DNA of 64,000 nt from Candidatus Thioglobus autotrophicus (lineage in GTDB: Bacteria; Pseudomonadota; Gammaproteobacteria; PS1; Pseudothioglobaceae). This document shows positions 1-10,146 of this stretch, piece by piece (the first letter of the stretch is position 1; each line of letters starts with the position of its first letter). The notes under the pieces were generated by a model that did no database searches, was not told where the DNA came from, and worked only from the letters and a program-made list of their open reading frames with translations. Location of the stretch: NCBI GenBank assembly GCA_022448455.1, contig JAKUUR010000005.1:1-64000 (forward strand), given 5' to 3'. A program made the translations under genes and the position numbers.

Positions 1-104
1 TAGAGAATTTCCAGTAAAAAACCCAATACTTGACAAATAAATTAAAAACTTTAGTAAAAATCTCATTTAATTAATATTCTCTAGATTACTACCAAAGAAA
101 CATT

Positions 105-134
105 TTGATTGTTGAGATGAATTCTTTGTATAAT
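105..134 (+). promoter_or_regulatory. putative sigma70-type promoter upstream of prs
   Basis: TTGATT (105-110) - 18 bp - TATAAT (129-134), 30 bp before the prs start codon. Confidence 0.4.
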
Positions 135-164
135 TGTCAACTAAATCAATAAGAGCGCAGCTGG

Positions 165-1127
165 ATGTCTATTGAAAGAATTAAAATCTTTAGCGGAAAT
201 GCCAATCCAAATCTTTCTTCCGAAATTATTGATAATCTAGAAATTACCCAAAGCAAAGCTTTAGTTAGTCAATTCAGTGATGGTGAATCACAGGTTGAAA
301 TACTAGACAATGTTCGCGGCTGTGATGTCTTTGTCATTCAACCAACCTGCGGCCCATCTCCAGCCGAAACACTCATAGAATTATTAGTGATGGTAGATGC
401 ACTCAGGCGCTCCTCAGCTGATCGAATTACAGCTGTGGTTCCTTATTTAGGTTATTCAAGACAAGATAGACGCTCTCGCCTGACACGTGTACCAATTACA
501 GCTAAACTGGTTGCTAAAATGATTGAAACATCAGGTGTTGATCGCATCTTGACGATGGATTTACATGCCGATCAAATACAAGGATTTTTTAATATCCCTA
601 TAGATAACATATACGCACAACCCGTTCTAGTTAAAGACATTTTGGATTGCAACTACAATGATGTAGTGGTTGTTTCGCCAGATGTAGGCGGCGTTGCTAG
701 AGCGAGAGCTGCAGCAAAAAGAATCAATGACGCTGATCTGGCTATCATTGACAAAAGACGCCCAGAGCCGAATTTAGTTAAAGTGATGAATGTAATCGGT
801 GATGTTTCTGGACGTACTTGTATTATTGTAGATGACATGGTTGATACCGCCGGTACACTTTGCCAAGCGTCCGATATCTTAAAAGAGAAAGGCGCCAATA
901 AGGTTTTTGCTTATGCAACACATGCAGTTCTTTCTGGAGTTGCTGTTAACAATATAACGAACTCTACTTTAGATGAAGTCGTAATCACAAACACAATACC
1001 TTTGACAGACAACGCAATGGCTTGCTCTAAAATTAGACAACTGTCGATTGCTCCTACCCTCGCAGACGTTATCAGAAGGATTAGTGAAGAGCAATCAGTT
1101 AGTTCAATTTTCCTTGACTCGAAGTAA
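165..1127 (+). CDS. prs: ribose-phosphate pyrophosphokinase
   Basis: 320 aa; [20 protein letters not shown] and PRPP-binding [13 protein letters not shown] / [12 protein letters not shown] motifs. Confidence 0.97.
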   Translation: MSIERIKIFSGNANPNLSSEIIDNLEITQSKALVSQFSDGESQVEILDNVRGCDVFVIQPTCGPSPAETLIELLVMVDALRRSSADRITAVVPYLGYSRQDRRSRLTRVPITAKLVAKMIETSGVDRILTMDLHADQIQGFFNIPIDNIYAQPVLVKDILDCNYNDVVVVSPDVGGVARARAAAKRINDADLAIIDKRRPEPNLVKVMNVIGDVSGRTCIIVDDMVDTAGTLCQASDILKEKGANKVFAYATHAVLSGVAVNNITNSTLDEVVITNTIPLTDNAMACSKIRQLSIAPTLADVIRRISEEQSVSSIFLDSK

Positions 1128-1216
1128 CATTAACCTTTCTAAGACACTGAATTAAGAATCAAAACATTAAGCTGACTTGGGTATAATCCTTCCTCTGTTT
1201 TGAAAAAAACTCAATT

Positions 1217-3055
1217 ATGAAAACAACCACAGAAGTTCACAAACAAGCACTCAATAGCCTAATCACAATAGGTAAGGAGCAAGGCTACTTAACTTACTCT
1301 GAAATTAATGACCTCCTGCCAGAAGACTTACTAACTCCTGAACAAGTAGAACCAATTGTTACTATTTTAGAGGAGCTTGATATTGTTGTAGCTGATGAGG
1401 CACCTGATGCTGATACATTAGTCATGGAATCAGGCGGAAAAGCACAAGCCAACTCTGCCGAGGTCGCTGTGGCTGCATTAGCCGCACTTGATTCAGAGTT
1501 TGGAAGAACTACTGACCCTGTCCGAATGTATATGAGAGAGATGGGTGTAGTGGAATTACTCGAACAAAAAGATGAGGTTCGAATTGCAAAGGAAATAGAG
1601 GCGGGCGTCTATCAGATTATGCAAGCCATTTCACTTTATCCTGAAATTTCTGATTACTTCTTTAAATCATATACAAGACTCGAGGAGGGAAAATGTAAGA
1701 TGACTGACGTTGTCATCGGCTACCAAGGTGATGCCGAAGAATTCGAAGAAAAACAGGCACTTATTTTGGAAAAACAAGCCCATCTTGATGAGATGAAACT
1801 TGACGAGATTAGTGAATCAGATGAAGAAGATTTTGATGAGTTAGAATATACAGGGCCAGACGAAGGGGAAGTATATGACCGCTTTGAGAAAATTCAAAAA
1901 ACCTTTAAAAGTTATATTAAAGCTATTAATAAGTATGGTTATCTTGATGGTAAAACAGTCGAAGCTAGAGAGGAATTCTCACAATTTATCTCAGAGTTGA
2001 GGTTGGCACCAAAATTAGTCAGTACTATGATCGAAGTTGTTTCGCATCGCGTCAATGAAGTGAAAAAAGAAGAAAATATAATCCGTCAAGCATGTTTTGA
2101 TGCTGGCATGACTAGACAACTTTTTTATGATTCTTTTCCTGGAAATGAAACTAACTTTGATTGGCTGACTTCGACTGACTTTGATAAGACTTTACAAAAA
2201 GCGTTAAAAGCCCACAAAGATGATATTTACTATGCACAAAAAAGCCTTTTAGAGCATGAAATTTCAATGCAAATTACTATGTCTGAATTAAAGAATATCA
2301 ATAAAAAACTTCGACAGGGTGACCGTATGGCAAAAAAGGCTAAAAGTCAAATGATTGAGGCGAATTTACGCCTTGTTATTTCAATCGCAAAGAAATATGC
2401 TAACCGTGGTTTGCAATTCTTAGACCTAATTCAAGAAGGCAATGTTGGCTTAATGAAAGCAGTTGATAAGTTTGAGTACCGACGTGGTTACAAATTCTCA
2501 ACATATGCCACTTGGTGGATTCGTCAGGCGATTACCCGTTCAATTGCTGACCAGGCTCGAACCATTCGTATCCCTGTTCATATGATTGAAACAATTAACA
2601 AACTAAATCGAGTGCGACGACAACTTTTACAAAGATTTGGACGAGAAGCCACACCAGAAGAACTTGCATTAGAGATGGAATTACCAGAATATAAAATTAA
2701 TAAAATTCTTAAAATTGCAAAGGAACCTTTATCCATGGAGAACCCAGTTGGTGACGATGAAGACTCTACGATTGGTGATTTTATCGAAGATGAAAAACTA
2801 TCTTCGCCAGTTGAAGTTACTACTCGTGAGAGTCTTAAAGAAACTACTGGTGACCTTTTGGCTAATTTATCTCCAAGAGAAGCTAAAGTCTTGAAGATGC
2901 GTTTCGGAATAGATATGAGTACAGATCACACCTTAGAAGAGGTCGGCCGACAATTTGATGTCACACGAGAAAGAATTCGACAAATTGAAGCAAAAGCGTT
3001 ACGCAAATTGAGACATCCATCACGTGCTCACAAATTACAAAGCTTTTTGGAATAA
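1217..3055 (+). CDS. rpoD: RNA polymerase sigma factor RpoD (sigma70)
   Basis: 612 aa; sigma region 2 ([44 protein letters not shown]) and region 4 ([22 protein letters not shown]). Confidence 0.98.
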   Translation: MKTTTEVHKQALNSLITIGKEQGYLTYSEINDLLPEDLLTPEQVEPIVTILEELDIVVADEAPDADTLVMESGGKAQANSAEVAVAALAALDSEFGRTTDPVRMYMREMGVVELLEQKDEVRIAKEIEAGVYQIMQAISLYPEISDYFFKSYTRLEEGKCKMTDVVIGYQGDAEEFEEKQALILEKQAHLDEMKLDEISESDEEDFDELEYTGPDEGEVYDRFEKIQKTFKSYIKAINKYGYLDGKTVEAREEFSQFISELRLAPKLVSTMIEVVSHRVNEVKKEENIIRQACFDAGMTRQLFYDSFPGNETNFDWLTSTDFDKTLQKALKAHKDDIYYAQKSLLEHEISMQITMSELKNINKKLRQGDRMAKKAKSQMIEANLRLVISIAKKYANRGLQFLDLIQEGNVGLMKAVDKFEYRRGYKFSTYATWWIRQAITRSIADQARTIRIPVHMIETINKLNRVRRQLLQRFGREATPEELALEMELPEYKINKILKIAKEPLSMENPVGDDEDSTIGDFIEDEKLSSPVEVTTRESLKETTGDLLANLSPREAKVLKMRFGIDMSTDHTLEEVGRQFDVTRERIRQIEAKALRKLRHPSRAHKLQSFLE

Positions 3056-3065
3056 TTCCTACTCC

Positions 3066-3142
3066 GGGCCTATAGCTCAGCTGGTTAGAGCAGTCGACTC
3101 ATAATCGATTGGTCCTTGGTTCAAGTCCAAGTAGGCCCACCA
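3066..3142 (+). tRNA. ileX: tRNA-Ile2 (CAU anticodon, presumed lysidine-modified)
   Basis: Full cloverleaf by eye: acceptor GGGCCTA/TAGGCCC, anticodon stem GTCGA/TCGAT with loop CTCATAA, T-arm CTTGGTTCAAGTCCAAG, encoded CCA. GACTCATAATCG resembles the Ile(k2CAU) arm rather than tRNA-Met. Confidence 0.93.
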
Positions 3143-3425
3143 AATTGGAATTTGTGCCGCTAGTTTCTTGTAACAGCTTGAAAGGTAATGAGAAATTAGC
3201 AGTTCCAAATCCCTTAGCTTTTGAGTACTCAATTGGACTCGTAAATAGCAAGGTTTGAACCAACCTTTTCTGGCGTAAATCACTTATTTAAGCTAAATCA
3301 TACGCTTACACATTCAGCAATTCTGACAATCACACTATACATGGATGGACAGTAGTTGATTTTCCCAATTTTGTAGCATGTACAAATATTGGTTCCAATT
3401 GTCTGACAATATGTCCACCAAACTC

Positions 3426-3460
3426 AATAAAAAACCTAGCTTACCGCTAGGTTTTTTATT
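3426..3460 (+). terminator. rho-independent terminator (possibly bidirectional)
   Basis: Perfect 15-bp inverted repeat aataaaaaacctagc / gctaggttttttatt with loop ttacc. Confidence 0.85.
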
Positions 3461-3535
3461 GATAGATAATCAGCATTCAAATTCTTATAAAATTGTTATT
3501 TCCAATATAATATTATAAGAAGGACAATAAAACTC

Positions 3536-4291
3536 ATGTTTTCAACTTTACTTCCAAAGCTTATATCACTGACTTTTAAGGTTGGTGAGACTATCATGAC
3601 TCTTCATAACGAGAACATGGGTTTTATTGTCAAATCTGATAGTACTCCTCTCACACAAGCAGATAAAATTTCTCATAGTCTCATCAGTGAGGCATTGAAA
3701 AAAATTACTCCAAATGTTCCAATATTGTCAGAAGAGTCCAAAAACATCCCCTTTTCTATTCGTAAGGGTTGGGATGCATATTGGTTAATTGACCCTTTAG
3801 ATGGAACCCGAAATTTTTTAGATGGAACCCGAGAGTTTTGTATAAGTATTGCCTTTATAGTAAATAACTATCCTGCTTTTGGTCTAATCTATGCACCCTT
3901 TGATAAGATTCATTATTACCGATTACCAGGACAAACCTCAATTAAACTTATAGATGATATTTGTTACAAACTTTGCACTCAAAAGCCTAGACGCTGGGAA
4001 AATATTGTCATTGGTAGATATTCAACAAAAAATAAACAACTCCAACAACACCTCCGATCAAAGACTAATTTTGAAATCTTCCGCTTAGGAAGTGCTCTAA
4101 AATTTTGTTCAATCGCAGAGGGTCGTAACCATTATTACCCTAAATTTGGCCGTTGTTCAGAATGGGATACAGCTGCTGGTGTCTGTATTTTAGAAGGAGC
4201 GGGCGGTAAAGTTGTGGATTTCCAAAACCAGCCTTTGCGCTACAACACTCGAGAAGACAATCTAAGTTCAACCTTTGTAGCTAGCGCCTAA
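3536..4291 (+). CDS. cysQ: inositol monophosphatase family, CysQ-like 3'(2'),5'-bisphosphate nucleotidase
   Basis: LSEES, WLIDPLDGTRNF and CSEWDTAAGVCILEGAGG motifs. Confidence 0.8.
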   Translation: MFSTLLPKLISLTFKVGETIMTLHNENMGFIVKSDSTPLTQADKISHSLISEALKKITPNVPILSEESKNIPFSIRKGWDAYWLIDPLDGTRNFLDGTREFCISIAFIVNNYPAFGLIYAPFDKIHYYRLPGQTSIKLIDDICYKLCTQKPRRWENIVIGRYSTKNKQLQQHLRSKTNFEIFRLGSALKFCSIAEGRNHYYPKFGRCSEWDTAAGVCILEGAGGKVVDFQNQPLRYNTREDNLSSTFVASA

Positions 4292-4292
4292 T

Positions 4293-5114
4293 TTAGTCAA
4301 GCCTTAAAGATAAATCGATTGAATGAATATTTTTTGTAATTGAACCTATTGAGATAAAATCCACACCTGTTTCAGCATATTCAATTATATTTTTTTCATT
4401 GATATTTCCAGAGGCCTCTAAGGGGCATATTCCTTTAGCTATAACTACTGCTTCAAACAACTTCTGAGAAGAAAAATTATCACAAAGGATGCGGGTTATG
4501 CCTTTTATTGGTACAGCTATCTTAAGCTGATCAAGTGACTCAACTTCAACAATAACAGGCTTATCCGGATACTCATCAAGAGCCTTCTCTATAGATTTTT
4601 TAAGTGAACCAATCGATAAAATATGATTTTCTTTAAGCAAAACACAATCGAACAGGCCCATACGATGATTAACACCACCACCACACTTGACAGCATGCTT
4701 TTGAGCATACCTCATATTTGGAATTGTTTTTCGAGTATCCAATAATTTTGCATTCGTATGTTTAATCATATCCACTAAGTGTTTAGTTTGAGTTGCTGTA
4801 GCACTGAGCGTTTGGAGAAAATTAAGCGCAGTTCGTTCCGCACTGATTATTGCTTGAGATTTCCCTTTAAGATTACAAATCACAGTACCAGGTGTTGCCT
4901 CTTTGCCTTCTTTAATTTTCCAATCTATTTCGATATCCGAGTCTAGGGTTGAAAAACAAAGATCAGAATAATCAATTCCACAAATTATTGCTTTTTCACG
5001 GCAGATGATTTTAGCACTTGTAACATTATCATCAAGTAAACTAGATGACAAATCTCCAGTTCCAATATCCTCTGACAAAGCCATATTAACAATTTGTCGT
5101 AGAATCTTACTCAT
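4293..5114 (-). CDS. nadC: nicotinate-nucleotide pyrophosphorylase (carboxylating)
   Basis: EDIGTGDLSS, ERTALNFLQTLSATAT, LLDTRKTIPNMRYAQKHAVKCGGGVNHRMGLFD; likely start is the internal Met overlapping the lpxB stop (track ORF extends to 5150). Confidence 0.96.
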   Translation of the reverse strand: MSKILRQIVNMALSEDIGTGDLSSSLLDDNVTSAKIICREKAIICGIDYSDLCFSTLDSDIEIDWKIKEGKEATPGTVICNLKGKSQAIISAERTALNFLQTLSATATQTKHLVDMIKHTNAKLLDTRKTIPNMRYAQKHAVKCGGGVNHRMGLFDCVLLKENHILSIGSLKKSIEKALDEYPDKPVIVEVESLDQLKIAVPIKGITRILCDNFSSQKLFEAVVIAKGICPLEASGNINEKNIIEYAETGVDFISIGSITKNIHSIDLSLRLD

Positions 5115-6192
5115 TCGCAAACTCGAGAATTGCTTTTGCAGATTGAGCACTAGACTCCTGATGTAATTGGCTATGAATCTTTCTCAATTCAGAGACTAGT
5201 TTTGAATTATCAGAGACGATTATTTGCATTGCAACATTTGCAATATTTTTTCCATTAGCACTCTCTTGAATTAATTCTGGAACAACTTCTTTTCCTAAAA
5301 TAACATTCGGTAGAGAAATAAATTTAGTTCTTAAAAGGCGTTTTACAATCTGATAGCTGACACCTGAAAGTTTATAAATAACTACCATCGGTACACCAAG
5401 CATCGCTATTTCAAGTGTTGCAGTGCCCGAGGCAACAATCACTAAATCCGATTTTACAATTTGTTCATGGGCATCACCAACACTGAGTTCTATCCCTAAT
5501 TTATGGATTCGATCTTCAACCCACTCCTTAAAGTGGTTATTAGCTAGAGCCAATGAAAATTGTATTTTTGAATCCTGCTCACGCATTAAATTAACAGTAG
5601 ATAACAACTCAGGCAACAAAGATTTTATTTCTGCTTCACGTGATCCAGGCATCAATAAAACTTTTTTACTCGGCTTGTAGTTTTGTCTGGGTTGTAATTT
5701 TTCAGTCAGAGGATGACCAACAAATAAGGCTTTTTGGCCATGTTTTTCATAAAAATCCACTTCAAAAGGAAAAAGGCAAAGCATTAAATCTGTCGAAGCT
5801 TTAATTTTTTTAATTCGATTCGAACGCCATGCCCATACTGATGGACTAATGAAATGAACAGTTTTGACACCACGCTGTTTGAGTTTTTGTTCAATCTTAA
5901 AATTAAAGTCAGGAGAATCTACACCAATAAAAACATCTGGTTTATTTTCAGAAAAGTATTTAACAATTGAATTTCTTAATCGCAATAATGAGGGTAGCTT
6001 ATTGACTACTTCACTCAGTCCCATTACGTTGGCCTGATCAATATGCCACAACCTTTGGCAACCTGCATCACTCATCTTGTCACCCACCAAACCCTCTATT
6101 TGACAATCGGGTTGATATTCAAGTAATGATTTGACTATGGCTGAGGCAATAAGATCGCCCGAAGTTTCTGCTGCACTAATCGCAATTTTCAT
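5107..6192 (-). CDS. lpxB: lipid-A-disaccharide synthase
   Basis: AAETSGDLIASA, ISPSVWAWR, LLMPGSREAEI, ASGTATLEIAMLGVPMVVIYK. Confidence 0.96.
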   Translation of the reverse strand: MKIAISAAETSGDLIASAIVKSLLEYQPDCQIEGLVGDKMSDAGCQRLWHIDQANVMGLSEVVNKLPSLLRLRNSIVKYFSENKPDVFIGVDSPDFNFKIEQKLKQRGVKTVHFISPSVWAWRSNRIKKIKASTDLMLCLFPFEVDFYEKHGQKALFVGHPLTEKLQPRQNYKPSKKVLLMPGSREAEIKSLLPELLSTVNLMREQDSKIQFSLALANNHFKEWVEDRIHKLGIELSVGDAHEQIVKSDLVIVASGTATLEIAMLGVPMVVIYKLSGVSYQIVKRLLRTKFISLPNVILGKEVVPELIQESANGKNIANVAMQIIVSDNSKLVSELRKIHSQLHQESSAQSAKAILEFANE

Positions 6193-6237
6193 TGTCTAAG
6201 ATCATTATAGATTGTAAGATTGAGTCTATATGAACAC

Positions 6238-6537
6238 TCATGTCCTAGGCAAAATAATACTAGGGTTCTCATCAAAAGGTCGGTAAATAACTAATACACC
6301 ACCAATAACTTGCACTAATGCTGCTTTTGAGAAATTTAGTATTTTGTCTACTATCTCTTGTTTCTCGTCACGGTCATTAGCACGAACTTTTATTTTAAGA
6401 AGTTCATGCTTGGTCATTGTTGATTCTAGCTCAGCCAAAACAGCATCACTAAGACCTTGCTGGCCTACCATTACAATCGGTCTTAAGTCATGTGCAAGTG
6501 TACGCAAGTGTTTTTTTTGATTGTTAGTTAATTTCAT
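6238..6537 (-). CDS. yhbY: YhbY/CRS1 family RNA-binding protein
   Basis: MKLTNNQKKHLRTLAHDLRPIVMVGQQGLSDAVLAELE; start trimmed to the internal Met-16; overlaps the lysA 3' end. Confidence 0.88.
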   Translation of the reverse strand: MKLTNNQKKHLRTLAHDLRPIVMVGQQGLSDAVLAELESTMTKHELLKIKVRANDRDEKQEIVDKILNFSKAALVQVIGGVLVIYRPFDENPSIILPRT

Positions 6538-7777
6538 CATTAAAGATAAATTCATTTTCAAATAAAGAACCAACAGTTTCACGTTTACGTACTAATGCAT
6601 GGTTACTTCCAGACACCATAACCTCTGCAACACGTGGTCTAGAATTATAATTAGAGCTTAAAACAAAACCATAAGCGCCAGCAGACATTAAAGCAATATA
6701 ATCTCCCTGTTCGAGAGTTAATTCTCTATCTTTTGCCAAAAAATCACCAGTCTCACAAATCGGTCCAACCAAATCCCATGTATCTTTTATTCCTTTTGAA
6801 TTATCTTCAACAGCAATAGCTTGGTGATATGAACCATAAAGAGAAGGGCGCTGTAAGTCATTCATTGCACCATCAATAATAGCGAATGATTTAACACCAC
6901 CTTGCTTAAGATATTCAACCTGAGTGACAAATATGCCGGCATTTCCTACAATGGCTCGACCTGGCTCTAGCAACACCTCTAAATCACCAACCTTGTCGAG
7001 TACTGATTGAACATATTTTTCAATATTGATTGTTTTTTCTTCATTATATGTAATACCTACACCACCACCTATGTCTATATGTGACATCTTTATACCTTCA
7101 GCTTTTAATTCTGAAATTAGCTCCAATGCCTTCTCAAGGGCCTCAATAAAAGGTGAAACTTCGGTAATTTGGGAGCCAATGTGATAATCTAAACCAAAAA
7201 CGTCTAAATGCTTTGAAAGTTCTGCTTTTTTGTATAGCTCCAAGGCGCTGTTAATACTAACGCCAAACTTATTTTCCTTTAGACCTGTAGCAATATAAGG
7301 ATGAGTATTAGCATCTACATCTGGATTTATACGAATTGAAATCGGCGCCTTAGTGCTCATTAATTTTGCAGCGGACTCAACACTATCTAACTCAGCAGCG
7401 GACTCAACATTAAAACAATAAATTCCTAGCTCCAATGCTCTTTGAATTTCTGTTTTTGTTTTAGAAACTCCTGAAAATACGCAACGGCCTGGCTTTCCAC
7501 CTGCAGCAATTACTCTTTCTAGCTCGCCAATAGAGACAATATCAAAACCAGAACCCAGCTTCGCCAAAACATTTAACACACCTAAATTAGAATTAGCTTT
7601 AACTGCATAACAGATCAGGTGAGGATGATCTCCAAAAGCCTGATCAAATTGCTGCCAATTCGATTCTATTTGACCACGAGAGTATATATAAATTGGTGAG
7701 CCATACTCCACCATTAAGTCAGTTACTGCAACTGACTCAGCATACAAGGCTTTATTTTTAAAGGAAAATGTATTCAA
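6524..7777 (-). CDS. lysA: diaminopimelate decarboxylase
   Basis: YAVKANSN PLP-Lys motif, HIGSQITE, HIDIGGGVGITY, LEPGRAIVGNAG, CETGDF. Confidence 0.96.
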   Translation of the reverse strand: MNTFSFKNKALYAESVAVTDLMVEYGSPIYIYSRGQIESNWQQFDQAFGDHPHLICYAVKANSNLGVLNVLAKLGSGFDIVSIGELERVIAAGGKPGRCVFSGVSKTKTEIQRALELGIYCFNVESAAELDSVESAAKLMSTKAPISIRINPDVDANTHPYIATGLKENKFGVSINSALELYKKAELSKHLDVFGLDYHIGSQITEVSPFIEALEKALELISELKAEGIKMSHIDIGGGVGITYNEEKTINIEKYVQSVLDKVGDLEVLLEPGRAIVGNAGIFVTQVEYLKQGGVKSFAIIDGAMNDLQRPSLYGSYHQAIAVEDNSKGIKDTWDLVGPICETGDFLAKDRELTLEQGDYIALMSAGAYGFVLSSNYNSRPRVAEVMVSGSNHALVRKRETVGSLFENEFIFNDEIN

Positions 7778-7789
7778 TGAACTCGAACG

Positions 7790-7924
7790 TTAGTAAGTAC
7801 TTGAGGTCGCGGTTTCAGAATCAGCTTGAGTATCTGTAACAGGCACCAAGTCACCCATTCTTCCACACGCAATCAAAGTGAGCGCAAACGATGCGATCAT
7901 GGTAAATTTCAACAGGTTTTTCAT
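7790..7924 (-). CDS. small LptM/YifL-like lipoprotein (44 aa)
   Basis: Not in the ORF track. Reverse-strand translation MKNLLKFTMIASFALTLIACGRMGDLVPVTDTQADSETATSSTY*, with lipobox LIAC and CGxxGDL(x)P motif, directly upstream of lysA. Confidence 0.8.
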   Translation of the reverse strand: MKNLLKFTMIASFALTLIACGRMGDLVPVTDTQADSETATSSTY

Positions 7925-7958
7925 ATTGCCTCACTTGCTTTGCTTTAATAGGGCTATT

Positions 7959-8618
7959 TTACACAAAGGCCTTAAGCTGTTGTATAAACAAATCTCGAGG
8001 TAGTCTGAATGCCCCTAAACTTTGAAGATGTTTGTTTTCTACTTGACAATCTATTAATCGATAATGACTATTTTGAAGTAGATAAGCAAAAGCAACCTTT
8101 GAAGTATTACTCACTAAAGAAAACATAGATTCACCAAAAAACACACTCCCCAAAGCAACTCCATACAAACCACCAACAAGTTTATCCTTCTCATAAACCT
8201 CGTATGAATGCGCATACCCTGCCTCATTAAGGTCACAATAAGCTTGGACCATGGCATCATCTATCCAGGTACCAGCTTGATCAGGCCTAATCACTGAACG
8301 ACACTGATAAATAACATCATCAAAAACAGTATCTACCCGAACCTCAAATCGAGACGAATGAGTGATTTTTCTTAAACTTTTTGAAAGATGAAACTTATCA
8401 GGTGTTATAACCATCCTGGGATCAGGCGAATACCACAAAATCGGCTCGCCCTCGCTATACCAAGGGAATATGCCTTTTGAATAAGCATCTAACAACCTCT
8501 CAATAGATAAGTCACCACCGATGGCAATAAGACCATTAGGCTCCTTTAATGCCAAGCTTACATCTGGGAAAGGTGTATCAAGTTGATCAAGCCAAAAGTG
8601 AGATGGAATCTCAATCAC
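7959..8618 (-). CDS. aat: leucyl/phenylalanyl-tRNA--protein transferase
   Basis: LIAIGGDLSIERLLDAYSKGIFPWYSEGEPILWYSPDPRMV; LVGGLYGVALGSVFFGESMFS. Confidence 0.97.
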   Translation of the reverse strand: MIEIPSHFWLDQLDTPFPDVSLALKEPNGLIAIGGDLSIERLLDAYSKGIFPWYSEGEPILWYSPDPRMVITPDKFHLSKSLRKITHSSRFEVRVDTVFDDVIYQCRSVIRPDQAGTWIDDAMVQAYCDLNEAGYAHSYEVYEKDKLVGGLYGVALGSVFFGESMFSLVSNTSKVAFAYLLQNSHYRLIDCQVENKHLQSLGAFRLPRDLFIQQLKAFV

Positions 8619-8620
8619 TT

Positions 8621-9166
8621 TTAACGATTACGAATAATCTCTCGTACCATGTAAAGTGCCAATATACTTCTAGCTTCTGTCAAATCCTCATCATAAGTTA
8701 ATCGCTCTAAGTTTGACAGTTTATGAGTGACAATTTCCAGTGGTTCTGGTTCATCACCTTCTGTTTTCTCCTCATATAAATCTTCTGCGAGAACGATATG
8801 CGTTGTATTCGATTGATAACCTGGAGCCAAGGTAATAGTTTTAAGGAATGTGAACTTATTAGCTCCGTAACCAATTTCTTCTTTAAGCTCCCTTCCCGCT
8901 GCTTCAATTGGGGTTTCACCTTTGTCTATCCTACCTTTCGTTAAACCCAACTCATAACACTCAGTGCCGGCAGAGAACTCATAAATCATCAACACGGTAT
9001 CGTCATCCAACATCGGCACTACCAGAACAGCACCATTACCTTTTGGATTGAGTCGCTCATAAGTTCGCTTCGTACCATTTGAAAATTCGACATCCATGGA
9101 CTCGACATTGAAGATATGACTTCGAGCGACAGTGTGAACGTTAGTTACTTTTGGATTTTTTCGCAT
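8621..9166 (-). CDS. nudE: ADP compounds hydrolase NudE (Nudix)
   Basis: Nudix box GRIDKGETPIEAAGRELKEEIGYGA; overall NudE-like N-terminus. Confidence 0.88.
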   Translation of the reverse strand: MRKNPKVTNVHTVARSHIFNVESMDVEFSNGTKRTYERLNPKGNGAVLVVPMLDDDTVLMIYEFSAGTECYELGLTKGRIDKGETPIEAAGRELKEEIGYGANKFTFLKTITLAPGYQSNTTHIVLAEDLYEEKTEGDEPEPLEIVTHKLSNLERLTYDEDLTEARSILALYMVREIIRNR

Positions 9167-9278
9167 AAACGCAATTATGCCATTGGTTGAATGGTTTGCG
9201 GTTTATTATTTATAAACTTGAAGTCATTGTAAATAACTAGAATCTATTCTTTTCCTCTCACCAAAAAAAATTAAGTGA

Positions 9279-10136
9279 TTATTTATCCTTCCATAAGATA
9301 GGGAAAAAACTTTCGTTTAACTCATCAGTATCATTCATTTTGTATTTTCTATATATTCTTCCTGTGCCACCACAATTGGTAGGATGAAATTTAGCGTCAT
9401 GAGGAACACAGTGAGCAACCAACGCTCTTCGATGATATGGTGACTTATTGGTACCAGATCCATGCCATGTTAAGCCATGATGAAAAGAAACCCCACCTGC
9501 AGGAACTTTTATCTCCACTATATCCAAAATTTTATTATTATTTTTTGCATACATTTTTAATTCTTTTTTATAATCGTCTGGAGCATGAAACGTTCCTGAG
9601 GGTGGGCATAAATCCCATTTGTGTGAACCGACCACATATTCTAAAGTACCAGTTTCTATGGAAGAATCATCTAATGGCATCCAACATGTAACCATTGTCT
9701 GAGGTGTAACCCAGTCATCATATGATGCATCCTGATGAAATAATAATGACCTTCCTAGAGGCGGTTTCCACAAAACGTTATCCTGCAATAATCTGGCACC
9801 CTTCCAACCCATTAGCTTTGAAACACATTCACCAATAATGGAATTGCAAACAATTTTTTTAATAAGATTATCTGATTTCCATGCATTGCAAATTTGACGT
9901 GTTACATCATTTGAGTCTCTTCCGGACTTCCAGTTCCATTCATCTGGTTCAATACCAGTTTCAAACTCCCCTTTAAAAAGGGGCTCAATTCTATCTTTTA
10001 ATTTATCTAAATATTGTAAATCAATAAATTCATCTAAAATTAGGAAACCGTTTTGATTGAACTCTTCTAATAAATTGCTGTTTAGAGAGGCATTAATCAT
10101 GTTTTTTTTCACCCCTGACCTCGTGTTCTGTAGCAA
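9279..10136 (-). CDS. phytanoyl-CoA dioxygenase (PhyH) family protein
   Basis: HQDASYDDW (HxD) and distal HGLTWHGSGTNKSPYHRRALVAH motif of PhyH-type 2OG-Fe(II) enzymes. Confidence 0.82.
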   Translation of the reverse strand: MLQNTRSGVKKNMINASLNSNLLEEFNQNGFLILDEFIDLQYLDKLKDRIEPLFKGEFETGIEPDEWNWKSGRDSNDVTRQICNAWKSDNLIKKIVCNSIIGECVSKLMGWKGARLLQDNVLWKPPLGRSLLFHQDASYDDWVTPQTMVTCWMPLDDSSIETGTLEYVVGSHKWDLCPPSGTFHAPDDYKKELKMYAKNNNKILDIVEIKVPAGGVSFHHGLTWHGSGTNKSPYHRRALVAHCVPHDAKFHPTNCGGTGRIYRKYKMNDTDELNESFFPILWKDK

Positions 10137-10146
10137 TAGCTATAGA

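Noticed and set aside
653-898. 81-aa minus-strand ORF
   Set aside because: Antisense to the conserved PRPP-binding region of prs.
3077-3283. 68-aa minus-strand ORF ending ...WAYLDLNQGPIDYESTALTS
   Set aside because: The C-terminal part is the reverse complement of the tRNA-Ile gene, a well-known spurious ORF type.
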